A stretch of 45,285 nucleotides of DNA. It comes from Thermoplasmata archaeon (GTDB lineage Archaea > Thermoplasmatota > Thermoplasmata > Lutacidiplasmatales > UBA184). Under the pieces are notes generated by a model, which saw nothing but the letters and a program-made list of their open reading frames with translations, searched no databases and was not told the DNA's origin. Location: positions 1 to 45,285 of the forward strand of contig JAJZYH010000013.1 in NCBI GenBank assembly GCA_021798195.1. Reading direction: 5' to 3'. This document shows, piece after piece, positions 1 to 7,142 of this stretch; positions within the stretch are counted from its first letter, which is position 1, and every line of letters begins with the position of its first letter. The translations under genes and the position numbers were made by a program.

Positions 1-128
1 CAGAGGTAGTTCAGTTCCCTCAGTTGCCGGAGGAGTTCCCTCTCCTGGTCGGGGAACGGGTACAGGCGGAACTTGTAGGGCTGATACATCTTCGGCGGCA
101 GCGAGGAGAGCATGGGGTTATCCAACAT
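1..128 (-). CDS. tnpB: TnpB (IS200/IS605 OrfB) N-terminus, partial at left edge
   Basis: Reading leftward off the window edge, this frame begins with an extension and then MYQPYKFRLYPFPDQERELL, the characteristic start of TnpB/OrfB of the IS200/IS605 superfamily (YKFRLYP followed by a Q-rich helix and an LR-L-YL segment). TnpB is known to be an RNA-guided nuclease linked to transposon retention; only about 42 residues are visible, so no RuvC residues or zinc finger can be checked. ATG codons lie at 128, 113 and 89; the last gives the usual family start, the first is the longest. The frame is open to base 1. A perfect hairpin lies just upstream (141-160), as expected for an element end. Family assignment rests on a short match and is moderately sure. 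Confidence 0.62.
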   Translation of the reverse strand, partial: MLDNPMLSSLPPKMYQPYKFRLYPFPDQERELLRQLRELNYL

Positions 129-140
129 AAGGCTCGCTAA

Positions 141-160
141 CCCAGGATTTCAATCCTGGG
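141..160. repeat. Perfect 9-bp hairpin, probable IS200/IS605-type left-end structure
   Basis: CCCAGGATT and AATCCTGGG form a perfect 9-bp inverted repeat around a 2-base TC spacer. It sits 13 bases upstream of the longest tnpB start and at the edge of the neighbouring truncated membrane-protein frame. Single-strand transposons of the IS200/IS605 group carry such subterminal hairpins, recognised by the Y1 transposase. The assignment as an element end is inference from position and form. Confidence 0.5.
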
Positions 161-161
161 C

Positions 162-503
162 TTGCGCTCGCCGCCGCTTTGTCAGTGGGGGCTCACCAAG
201 GACCCTCTCGAGACCTTCCTGCTGTACCTCTCCTTCGCAGGTGCATCCTTCTTCGCATTCCCCGCGACCCTCGCGGTGGACTGGTTCCTGGAGCACCCCG
301 GCCCCCGGTGGACCCCGTTCCGCATGGGGGCCAAGGCCAAGGAAGGCTCCGCGGCCGGGGGAAAGATTCCGGGCGGAGGGAAGCTCCCTCCATCCTTCTG
401 GGCCCTCACCATCTGGTTCCCCATCTTCGCCTTTCTGGCGATGATCGCGGCCTGGCTCTACTTCGGAGGCATCCTTCCGGGCCATCTCACCAGTCCGCCC
501 TGA
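162..503 (+). pseudogene. Small two-TM membrane protein, probably 5'-truncated by the tnpB element
   Basis: The frame codes for up to 113 residues with strong G/C third-position bias. Two hydrophobic stretches are evident, around residues 19-43 (LLYLSFAGASFFAFPATLAV) and 82-105 (FWALTIWFPIFAFLAMIAAW), joined by a basic, glycine-rich loop. The only in-frame start near the beginning is a TTG at 162, next to the transposon-like hairpin, and a TAA closes the frame at 138-140. The first residues (RSPPLCQW) do not resemble a normal N-terminus. The simplest reading is that the original start was lost when the element inserted. The family is not recognised; it could still be an intact short gene. Confidence 0.45.
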
Positions 504-851
504 GGGTCCCGCAAGGGAAGGGGGGTACCTCTGGGGATCCCGCTCCGGAATCCCCCACGCGTGCGGACGCCTGCCGGCGCCTTGTGGCCCCTGGGCCACG
601 GGCGTCAAGGGGAGGACCGTCGGGGGGCCATCCGTCAACCGGGGTCCTCTCAGGAAGTTGATGGTCGCGGGCTCGTAGGGGATCCGCCGTGACGGGTACC
701 CTCGAAGCTTCCCTGCGGATGCGCCGCGCGGCCGCACGAGGCCCAGCGCGGAAACCTGCCGGGTGCCCTCGCCGGATCCCGATCCTCCCCGGTGATCCCC
801 CCCCAGAGAGGGGTCCTCACCCGCTCTCACCGCGACGCCGAAGGCCGGGAC
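504..851. other. Intergenic stretch without a supported gene
   Basis: No frame here shows family resemblance or convincing codon use; the long minus frame across it has shadow-type composition. A perfect 7-bp hairpin GTGGCCC-CT-GGGCCAC lies at 584-599 but is not followed by a T-run. Confidence 0.5.
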
Positions 852-874
852 CGTTGGCGCCAACGTATGTATAC
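852..874 (+). promoter_or_regulatory. Palindrome abutting a TATA box before the KaiC-like gene
   Basis: CGTTGGCGCCAACG (852-865) is a perfect 14-bp palindrome followed at once by TATGTATAC (866-874), a good archaeal TATA box. Start of transcription would be near 897, leaving a leader of about 30 bases before the ATG at 927. The palindrome occupies the BRE position, where a bound repressor would block TFB. That role is inferred. Confidence 0.45.
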
Positions 875-926
875 GGGATGGACGCATGGGTTCCTTTGAC
901 GAGCGCACGGAACGAGGCCACCCGGG

Positions 927-2375
927 ATGAGCAGCGCCATCATGCTACCGCACGAATTGCAATCGCTCCTGGGGCTGCGCCGCCCTCAATCGATCCTCAT
1001 CCGGGGAGCTCCGGGGTCCGGTAAGACCACTCTCGCCCTGGCCCTTTTGGAGGGATTCTCAGGCCGGAGGTTCTTCGCCACCTTTCGGGTCTCCAAGGAC
1101 GATCTCTACGAGCAGTTCCCCTGGCTGGGGAGCTCCGACGGGAACTCTGTGGGCGTGATGGACCTCGCTACGGAGGGGGGGACCACGGATGGGACGGCCC
1201 GGAGCTCCCCGGACGGCCCGTCCCCCCCGGGGGAGCCCCCGCTTCCCGGCCCCCTGCGCGAGATCTGGGCGACCAGTTCCCCCCAACGTCCGACCATCCT
1301 CGCCATCGATTCGTGGGAGGCTTTCGTCGAGGCAAATTCCGTCCCGGGGGAGCGTTCTGCTTCCGACGCTACCTTGAGGGGCCGCGCGATCCTTTCGCGC
1401 CTGACCCACGGACCCGCCACAACGGTTCTCATCTCGGAGCACGAGGGACCCACCCCCCTCGATTATCTCGTGAACTCCGTCCTGGACCTGCGGACCGAAT
1501 CGTTCGATGACCGGGCGGAGCGCTGGCTCTACCTGACCAAGATCCGCGGGGTCCGCATCCTGAACCGGGGATACCCCTTCACGCTGGAAGGGTCCCGCTT
1601 CACCTGCGTCACCCCGGTCCATGCGGAACTCCGCGCCCGTCTCCCGCGGGGGGAACCCGCGCCGGATCCGCAGCCGGGCCATCTGTGGCCGGGGTCCGCG
1701 CAGTTCGCCGCGCACTTCGGGGAGCTCCCCCTGAACCGGATCATGATCTGGGAAGCGGACGAGGGGGTTCCCCTGGAGACCATCCGCTTGCTCTTCGCTC
1801 CCATCGTCTTCCAGGTGGTCCGGGACGGAGGGAGGATCTTCCATCTCCTTCCGTTCGGGTTGCCCCCGGACGACGTGTGGAGCTTCTACAGTTCGGTGGT
1901 TCCCATCGAGGAGTTCGCCCGGCAGGTACGCATCCAGACCTCGGTCTATCCCCGCCCGGACTCCGGGGTGCCCGAGTCCGTCATCGCGCCGATGCGGAAC
2001 GCCTCGGGCGCCGCCGGGCCGCGCAACCCTGCGGCGCACCGCTTCATCCGAGAAGGGGGGAAGCCCGGCGCCCCCAACCTGATGGTCATCTGGACGGCCG
2101 GGCTGCACCCTCAGGAGCCCGGCGACCCCCCTCCGTACACCCCCGACAACCTTCCCGCCATCGCCACCGCGTACTTCGGGGCCGCCCCGGTCCACGAGAT
2201 CTTCATCGGGAGCCCCGGGGATCCGTTCCTCGGGAGCCTCCGGCCCATGGCCGCCATCCGGATCCGTCTCAGGGCACGACGGGGCCGGGTCTTCCTCTAC
2301 GGAGAGAGCCCCATGACGCCCCCTCTCCTCCTCGTGGTGGAGGGGGACGGCTACCGTCTCCTCCCCATGGTCTGA
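927..2375 (+). CDS. KaiC/GvpD-like RecA-superfamily ATPase
   Basis: A 482-residue protein with an N-terminal P-loop ATPase domain: Walker A GAPGSGKTT at residues 27-35 and a Walker B strand PTILAID ending at D128, followed by SWEAF, typical of the archaeal KaiC/GvpD branch of RecA-like ATPases. A low-complexity Pro/Gly segment (about 90-110) interrupts the domain. The C-terminal half (about 260-482) resembles the non-catalytic second half of GvpD-like proteins and has no P-loop. Such proteins act in signalling or regulation; the target is not evident here. An in-frame TGA at 897-899 fixes the start at 927 or the ATG at 939. No neighbour reveals its role; DUF835 proteins, often found in the same genomes, lie downstream at 7139. 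Confidence 0.75.
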   Translation: MSSAIMLPHELQSLLGLRRPQSILIRGAPGSGKTTLALALLEGFSGRRFFATFRVSKDDLYEQFPWLGSSDGNSVGVMDLATEGGTTDGTARSSPDGPSPPGEPPLPGPLREIWATSSPQRPTILAIDSWEAFVEANSVPGERSASDATLRGRAILSRLTHGPATTVLISEHEGPTPLDYLVNSVLDLRTESFDDRAERWLYLTKIRGVRILNRGYPFTLEGSRFTCVTPVHAELRARLPRGEPAPDPQPGHLWPGSAQFAAHFGELPLNRIMIWEADEGVPLETIRLLFAPIVFQVVRDGGRIFHLLPFGLPPDDVWSFYSSVVPIEEFARQVRIQTSVYPRPDSGVPESVIAPMRNASGAAGPRNPAAHRFIREGGKPGAPNLMVIWTAGLHPQEPGDPPPYTPDNLPAIATAYFGAAPVHEIFIGSPGDPFLGSLRPMAAIRIRLRARRGRVFLYGESPMTPPLLLVVEGDGYRLLPMV

Positions 2376-2415
2376 CGGCGATCCCCGAGGTCTTCCTCCC
2401 CTGCCTCGGGCGGAA

Positions 2416-2423
2416 GGTTATAG
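2416..2423 (+). promoter_or_regulatory. TATA box for the epimerase at 2448
   Basis: GGTTATAG lies about 28 bases before the GTG start at 2448, which predicts a leaderless transcript beginning at or next to the start codon. Confidence 0.5.
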
Positions 2424-2447
2424 GGCGACTCGTGTTCGGGGCCGTCC

Positions 2448-3413
2448 GTGGCCGTCGTCGGAGTGACCGGGGCTTCCGGTTTCCTCGGTGGAGCCCTGGT
2501 CCCGTCGCTGGCGAGGGAAGGCTTCGACCTTCGCCTGGTGGACGACTTCTCGGGCCCCATCCAGGTGGTCCATCCGTCCCATCCGGTGACGCGCTGCGAT
2601 TTCCGCTCCCCCCAGGCGGAGAAGATCCTCTCCGACGCTGACGTGGTGCTCCATCTGGCCGCCGTTTCCGGGGTGGTCCCCTGCGCCGAGGATCCCCGCG
2701 GGAGCCGGGCGGTGAACGTCGAGGGGACCCGGGGCCTCTTGGAACGCCTCCGGGACCGGAGGATCCCCCTCGCCTTCGCCAGCAGCTTCGCGGTGGTGGG
2801 GGTCCCGGAGCGCCTGCCCATCACGGAGGAGACGCCCCCGGCGCCCACCCATGCCTATGCCGAGCAGAAGGCCGAGGGGGAGGCGCTGGTCCACGCCCTC
2901 CTCTCGGGAACGGCGGGAGGGGCCATCCTGCGGATGAGCAACCTCTACGGGAAGTACACGCTGGGCTCGCGGGTCATCGCCAAGGGGAACGTCCTGAACC
3001 TCTTCGCGCGGCAGGCATGGGAGGGCTCCCTGCGGGTGAACGCTCCGGGGACGCAACGACGCGACTTCATTCACCTGGAGGACGTGGTGGCCCACTGGGT
3101 GTCGGCGACGCGCTACCTCCGGGACGGCCGGGCGCGGGGGGGCGTCGCCACCTTCAACGTCGCGAGCGGGGAGACCGCAAGCATCCTGGAACTGGCCGAA
3201 CGGGTCCGGGCGGCGTGGGCAAAGCTCCATCCGGAGCAAGCCCCCCTGCGCATCGAGATCGTTCCCAACCCCCGGGGCTCCATCGAACTCCTGCAACCGG
3301 AGTTCTCAGTGGACCGCCGGAGGACGGAGAAGGAACTGGGGGTCCGCTGCCGGCATGACCTCTCGACGTCGCTGGAGGAGATCCTCCAAGGCTCGGGCCC
3401 CTCCGGACCATAG
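2448..3413 (+). CDS. NAD-dependent epimerase/dehydratase (extended SDR)
   Basis: A 321-residue Rossmann protein. The NAD site GASGFLG is at residues 8-14 after a VAVVGVT strand. The catalytic pair is YAEQK with Y137 and K141, preceded by an SSF serine region. RRDFIHLEDVV and FNVASGE in the second half are typical of UDP-glucose 4-epimerase and related sugar-nucleotide enzymes. The substrate cannot be read from sequence. The GTG start is supported by the TATA box at 2416-2423. It probably supplies sugar nucleotides to surface glycan or lipid glycosylation, in line with glycosyltransferases elsewhere in the window. A second member of the family lies at 38969. Confidence 0.85.
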   Translation: MAVVGVTGASGFLGGALVPSLAREGFDLRLVDDFSGPIQVVHPSHPVTRCDFRSPQAEKILSDADVVLHLAAVSGVVPCAEDPRGSRAVNVEGTRGLLERLRDRRIPLAFASSFAVVGVPERLPITEETPPAPTHAYAEQKAEGEALVHALLSGTAGGAILRMSNLYGKYTLGSRVIAKGNVLNLFARQAWEGSLRVNAPGTQRRDFIHLEDVVAHWVSATRYLRDGRARGGVATFNVASGETASILELAERVRAAWAKLHPEQAPLRIEIVPNPRGSIELLQPEFSVDRRRTEKELGVRCRHDLSTSLEEILQGSGPSGP

Positions 3414-3433
3414 AGTCCGGCCGGCGCAAGAAA

Positions 3434-3447
3434 GGACTTATTTGGGA
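3434..3447 (+). promoter_or_regulatory. BRE/TATA for tRNA-Ala
   Basis: GGACTTATTTGGGA lies about 25-35 bases before the tRNA start at 3471, the spacing of an archaeal TATA element with a purine-rich BRE in front. Confidence 0.4.
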
Positions 3448-3470
3448 CCGTGGTTCCGCCGCTCGGGGTC

Positions 3471-3575
3471 GGGCTGGTAGATCAGTTGGAAGATCGCTAC
3501 CTTGGCAAGGTAGAGGCCGCGAGTTCAAAAGGTCCCGAGGCCACCCCTCGGGACCCGGATCTCTCGCCCAGTCCA
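3471..3575 (+). tRNA. tRNA-Ala(GGC) with a T-loop intron
   Basis: Acceptor stem GGGCTGG/CCAGTCC (3471-3477 / 3568-3574) carries the G3-U70 pair that identifies alanine tRNAs, with discriminator A3575 and no encoded CCA. D arm GATC/GATC is at 3480-3495. Anticodon arm CTACC-TTGGCAA-GGTAG (3497-3513) has anticodon GGC at 3504-3506. The T stem GCGAG/CTCGC (3519-3523 / 3563-3567) encloses 39 bases instead of 7; removal of 32 bases (3530-3561) restores the consensus T-loop TTCAAAT. The mature tRNA would be 73 bases. A simple cloverleaf search may miss this gene or call it degenerate. Confidence 0.9.
3530..3561 (+). other. Intron of tRNA-Ala, T-loop position 59/60
   Basis: Thirty-two bases folding as a 10-bp perfect stem GGTCCCGAGG/CCTCGGGACC (3531-3540 / 3546-3555) with loop CCACC. 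With the T stem it forms a bulge-helix-bulge: helix TTCA/CGGA (3524-3527 / 3556-3559, one A-C mismatch), bulges AAA (3528-3530) and TCT (3560-3562). Cuts between the second and third bulge bases give exactly this intron and T-loop TTCAAAT. Confidence 0.8.
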
Positions 3576-3680
3576 CTCCCCCGGGGGAAGGACCTCCATG
3601 AGGGGGGGGACCCCTCGGGGCGTTCCCAGGGGGGGACCCGTGAGATTGTCGAACTACCCCTTCGACAGAATGGAACATGT

Positions 3681-3688
3681 CTTATAGG
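3681..3688 (+). promoter_or_regulatory. TATA box for the COG1709-like regulator
   Basis: CTTATAGG about 25 bases before the GTG at 3710 predicts a leaderless transcript; it probably serves the whole regulator-HMGS-thiolase-DUF35 run. Confidence 0.5.
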
Positions 3689-3709
3689 TCGAAGTGACTC
3701 GCGAGGCGC

Positions 3710-4387
3710 GTGCCTCTGGAGCTCAAGGAGAAGATCGCGGGCGAAGTGGTCCTCTCGCCCCACCCGGGAAGGACCCTCCGGAAGTGGCGCGAGGATTTCG
3801 GGATCTCCCAGCGCGAGCTGGCCCGGTCCCTGGCCACGGTGCCGTCGGTGATCTCCGACTACGAATCGGAGCGCCGGACCAGTCCGGGAGCGGGATTCAT
3901 CCGGCGCTACGTCGACGCCCTCCTCAACGTGGACAAGCAGAACGGGGGGAAGGTCTCGCAGCGCCTCGGGTTCCGCCCTCCTTCGGAGGGGATCCTGGGG
4001 ATGCGCGAGTTCGCCATCACGGTGCCCTTGCGCGCCCTCGCCGAGGCGCTGGAGGCGACCCCGGTGAGCCACGTGGACATCCACCGGGACCTCCACGGAT
4101 ACACCCTTCTCGACGCTCCCCGGGCCATCCTTTCCCTGAGCGCCCAGGAGTTCGTGCAGGTCTACGGGTGGACCACGCAGAGGGCCCTCATCTTCTCCGG
4201 CGTGCACTTCGGGCGATCCCCCATGATCGCCATCCGGGCCCACCCTCTCAAGCCCGCGGCCGTGGTCTACGCGGCCGCCCCCCGGGTGGACCCGCTCGCC
4301 ATCCGCCTCTCCGAGGTGGAGAACATCCCCCTGCTCACGTCCCCCCTGGGGGCAAAGGAAGTCCTGGAACGGCTCGAAGATCTGTAA
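3710..4387 (+). CDS. XRE-type HTH transcriptional regulator, COG1709-like
   Basis: A 225-residue protein with an N-terminal Cro/CI-type helix-turn-helix (about residues 20-70; [20 protein letters not shown] then DYESERR) and a C-terminal domain of about 130 residues rich in short hydrophobic strands, as in the archaeal COG1709 group of predicted regulators. It ends 19 bases before HMG-CoA synthase and is read in the same direction, so it may control the mevalonate-entry genes and itself; that is inference from context. The GTG start follows a TATA box at leaderless distance. The C-terminal domain may sense a CoA ester or isoprenoid, but no ligand-binding motif is recognisable. Confidence 0.75.
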   Translation: MPLELKEKIAGEVVLSPHPGRTLRKWREDFGISQRELARSLATVPSVISDYESERRTSPGAGFIRRYVDALLNVDKQNGGKVSQRLGFRPPSEGILGMREFAITVPLRALAEALEATPVSHVDIHRDLHGYTLLDAPRAILSLSAQEFVQVYGWTTQRALIFSGVHFGRSPMIAIRAHPLKPAAVVYAAAPRVDPLAIRLSEVENIPLLTSPLGAKEVLERLEDL

Positions 4388-4406
4388 GAGAGAACGGAGG
4401 AAGCGC

Positions 4407-5477
4407 ATGGAGAATGGGAACAGCGTGGGGATCGTGAGCTACGGGGCGTACGTGCCACAGTACCGGATCGCTCCCGGGGAGATCGGCCGGGTGTGGGGAG
4501 CCGATGGGGAGGCCATGGGGAAGAGCCTCTTCGTCCTGCGCAAATCGGTCCCCGCCCCCGACGAGGACACCATCACCATCTCCACCGAGGCGCTGCGAGT
4601 GGCTCTCGCCCGGGGACGGATCGATCCCCAGGACATCGGGGCCATCTACGTGGGGAGCGAGAGCCACCCGTACGCGGTGAAGCCCACCGCCACGGTGGTG
4701 GCCCAGGCCGTGGGGGCCACGCCCTACCTCACCGCGGCCGACTTCGAGTTCGCCTGCAAGGCGGGGACGGCGGCCATCCAGACGTGCATGGGGCTCGTGG
4801 CGAGCGGCATGATCCGGTACGGGGTGGCCATCGGCTCCGACACCTCCCAGGGGGCCCCCGGCGATGCCCTGGAGTACTCCGCGAGCGCCGGTGGGGCCGC
4901 GTTCGTCATCGGCCGGGAAGGTATGATCGCCCGGATCAACACCACCCAGAGCTACACCACGGACACCCCCGACTTCTGGCGGCGGGAAGGCCAGCGCTAC
5001 CCCAGTCATTCGGGACGGTTCACCGGGGAGCCCGCCTTCTTCCGCCATGTGGGCGAGTGCGCCCGGAAGATCATGGAGCGGTGCAGCACGCAGCCCGCGG
5101 ACTACACCCATGTGGTCTTCCATCAGCCCAACGGGAAGTTCCCCACCCGGATGGGAAAGGCGCTGGGTTTCTCCGACGAGCAGATGCGGTGGGGGCTCGT
5201 CACCCCCTACATCGGGAACACCTACTCCGGTGCGGCGCTCATCGGCCTCGCCAACGTGCTGGACCATGCCCGGCCCGGGGACCGGGTCCTCGTGGTGGGC
5301 TACGGCAGCGGGGCCGGTTCCGATGCATTCGACCTCACGGTCACCGACGGGATCTCGAGCTACGACCGCTCCACGGGGACCCCGGTCCAGGAGTTCCTGG
5401 AGGGAGGCGTCCCCCTCAACTACTCCGTGTACGCGAAGTTCCGGGGGAAGATCCATCTCGGGGGGTCCTCCGCATGA
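4407..5477 (+). CDS. Hydroxymethylglutaryl-CoA synthase (archaeal)
   Basis: A 356-residue thiolase-fold enzyme that condenses acetoacetyl-CoA with acetyl-CoA to HMG-CoA, the committed precursor of mevalonate and archaeal isoprenoid lipids. The catalytic triad is in place: E85 ([13 protein letters not shown]), nucleophile C117 ([11 protein letters not shown]) and H239 (VVFHQPNGK). Length and spacing match archaeal HMGS. A Shine-Dalgarno GGAGG precedes the ATG. Its stop overlaps the start of the thiolase-fold gene by ATGA, so the two are translationally coupled. In methanogens HMGS, thiolase and a DUF35 protein form a complex that channels the acetoacetyl-CoA intermediate, and the same three genes stand together here. 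Confidence 0.93.
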   Translation: MENGNSVGIVSYGAYVPQYRIAPGEIGRVWGADGEAMGKSLFVLRKSVPAPDEDTITISTEALRVALARGRIDPQDIGAIYVGSESHPYAVKPTATVVAQAVGATPYLTAADFEFACKAGTAAIQTCMGLVASGMIRYGVAIGSDTSQGAPGDALEYSASAGGAAFVIGREGMIARINTTQSYTTDTPDFWRREGQRYPSHSGRFTGEPAFFRHVGECARKIMERCSTQPADYTHVVFHQPNGKFPTRMGKALGFSDEQMRWGLVTPYIGNTYSGAALIGLANVLDHARPGDRVLVVGYGSGAGSDAFDLTVTDGISSYDRSTGTPVQEFLEGGVPLNYSVYAKFRGKIHLGGSSA

Positions 5478-6643
5478 GGGATGTGGCCATCCTGGGCGTG
5501 GGCCAGACGAAGTTCGGGGAGCTCTGGGACCGCTCCTTCCGGGAGATCGGCATCGAGGCGGGACTCGCCGCCCTGGAAGGGGCCCGGCTCAGCTCCCACG
5601 ACCTCTCGGCGCTCTACCTGGGCAACATGGCCAGCGGGGCGTTCATCGACCAGGAGCACATCGCCCCCCTCATCCTGGACTACGCGGGGCTGGGGAACCA
5701 CCATCTCCCGGCGATCCGGGTGGAGGCCGGGGGCGCCTCGGGGGCCGTGGCCCTCCACCAGGCCTACCTCGCCGTGGCGAGCGGGCACCACGATTTCGTC
5801 GTCGTCGGCGGTGCCGAGAAGATGACCGACGTCCCGGACGCCCTGGGGCAGGCCATCACCTCTGCGGCGGCGGACCAGGAATGGGAGACGGTCTTCGGGG
5901 CCACCCTCCCGGCGCTCTGGGCCCTCGTGGCGCGCCGGCACATGCACGATCACGGGACCCACCGGGAGGATTTCGCGCGGCTCAGCGTGCTGGCCCATGA
6001 GCATGGGAGCCACAACCCGCTCGCCCACTACCGGAACAAGATCTCCCTCGATGCGGTCCTGGGGGCCGGCATGGTGGCGGAGCCCCTGGGGATGCTGGAC
6101 TGCGCCCCCTCCTCCGACGGAGCCGCAGCCCTGGTGCTGGGCCCCCTGGAGCTCGCACGTCGCTACACGGACACCCCCATCCGGATCGCCGCCAGCGAGA
6201 TGGCCTGCGATTCCATGGCCGTCCAGCACCGGCGCGATGTCACCACCGTGGACGCCACGGTGATGGCCGCCCAGCGGGCCTTCCGGCGCGCCGGCCGGGC
6301 ACCGGGGGAGATCCCTCTGGCCGAGGTCCATGACTCCTATTCCATCAGCGGGCTCATCGCCCTGGAGGATCTGGGGTTCTATCCCAAGGGAGCCGCCGCC
6401 AAGGCCCTCCGGGAAGGGGTGGGCGCGGTGGGGAGCCGGCTCGCGGTGAACACCTCGGGGGGCCTCAAGGCCCAGGGGCAGCCCTTCGGGGCCGTGGGGG
6501 TGGCGCAGGTGGCGGAGGTCGTCCGCCAGCTCCGCGGGGAGGCCACCGGCCGGCAGGTCTCCGGCCCGGAGCGCGGGCTCACCCACAGCCTGGGGGGCAC
6601 GGGAGCCACGGCGGTGGTGCACATCCTGGAGCGCGTGAACTAG
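5474..6643 (+). CDS. Thiolase-fold (SCP-x-like) subunit of the HMGS cluster, catalytic residues replaced
   Basis: A 389-residue protein with full thiolase architecture, coupled to HMG-CoA synthase by an ATGA overlap and followed by the DUF35 gene. The fold and the flanking motifs are those of archaeal acetoacetyl-CoA thiolase, but active-site residues differ. The nucleophile segment, usually VEAACASG, reads VEAGGASG with Gly87 (GGC, 5732-5734). The HDC motif reads HDS (286-288). The GHP motif reads GQP with Gln336. With nucleophile Cys and GHP His both gone it should not catalyse Claisen condensation by the known mechanism. It may act as a structural partner holding HMGS and DUF35 together, with the thiolase at 34763 supplying acetoacetyl-CoA. 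Function is inferred; the residue changes are seen directly. Confidence 0.85.
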   Translation: MRDVAILGVGQTKFGELWDRSFREIGIEAGLAALEGARLSSHDLSALYLGNMASGAFIDQEHIAPLILDYAGLGNHHLPAIRVEAGGASGAVALHQAYLAVASGHHDFVVVGGAEKMTDVPDALGQAITSAAADQEWETVFGATLPALWALVARRHMHDHGTHREDFARLSVLAHEHGSHNPLAHYRNKISLDAVLGAGMVAEPLGMLDCAPSSDGAAALVLGPLELARRYTDTPIRIAASEMACDSMAVQHRRDVTTVDATVMAAQRAFRRAGRAPGEIPLAEVHDSYSISGLIALEDLGFYPKGAAAKALREGVGAVGSRLAVNTSGGLKAQGQPFGAVGVAQVAEVVRQLRGEATGRQVSGPERGLTHSLGGTGATAVVHILERVN

Positions 6644-6656
6644 AGGAGGAACGAAG

Positions 6657-7142
6657 ATGGGAACGGTGGCACGATTCTGGCGCGAGACACCACGACGGTA
6701 CAACCTGGGGGGGAACCGGTGCGCCCATTGCGGGAGCGTCTACTTTCCCCCGCGGTCGGTCTGCCCCACCTGCGAGACGCACCGCAGGTCGCTGGGCCAT
6801 CTCGAGCCCTTCCAGCTCTCGGGGGACGGAACGATCTTCTCCTACACGGTGGTCCACGATGCGGCGGAAGGGTTCGAGATGCAGGTCCCGTACGTCCTCG
6901 CCCTCGTGAAGACCGTGGAGGGGCCCCTCCTCACGGGGCAGGTGGTGGACGTGGACCCCCGGGAGGTCCGCATCGGGATGAAGGTGCGCGCCGTGTTCCG
7001 GAAGCTCCGGGCCGAGGGGGCGGCCGGGGTCATCCACTACGGGTACAAATTCGCCCGGGTCCCCGAGGAGGGCCGACCGGCCGCCGGCGCTCCGGCCCGG
7101 GCGGCCGTGCCCTCCCGACCGGACGCCCCGGCTGTGGTGTGA
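6657..7142 (+). CDS. DUF35 OB-fold protein with rubredoxin-like zinc ribbon
   Basis: A 161-residue protein. The N-terminal zinc ribbon has CAHC at residues 22-25 and CPTC at 36-39, and is followed by an OB-fold (about 50-135) with GTIFSYTVVHDA and VPYVLALV strands. DUF35 proteins bridge HMG-CoA synthase and thiolase in archaea and hold the shared CoA-binding pocket. A strong Shine-Dalgarno (GAGGAGG) precedes the ATG. The last 25 residues are Ala/Pro-rich. The next gene starts on GTG overlapping the stop. Together with the two upstream genes it forms the HMG-CoA module; here it may tether HMGS to the inactive thiolase-fold subunit. Confidence 0.9.
   Translation: MGTVARFWRETPRRYNLGGNRCAHCGSVYFPPRSVCPTCETHRRSLGHLEPFQLSGDGTIFSYTVVHDAAEGFEMQVPYVLALVKTVEGPLLTGQVVDVDPREVRIGMKVRAVFRKLRAEGAAGVIHYGYKFARVPEEGRPAAGAPARAAVPSRPDAPAVV

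Noticed and set aside
141-160. Hairpin CCCAGGATT/AATCCTGGG as a tRNA anticodon arm
   Set aside because: The 9-bp stem leaves a 2-base loop and no acceptor, D or T arm can be built around it.
584-599. GTGGCCC-CT-GGGCCAC hairpin as a terminator
   Set aside because: Archaeal terminators are T-runs; none follows, and short GC hairpins are frequent in this composition.
150-908. Long minus-strand frame of 252 codons
   Set aside because: Arg/Gly/Pro-rich shadow composition, overlaps the better-supported membrane-protein frame, no family pattern.
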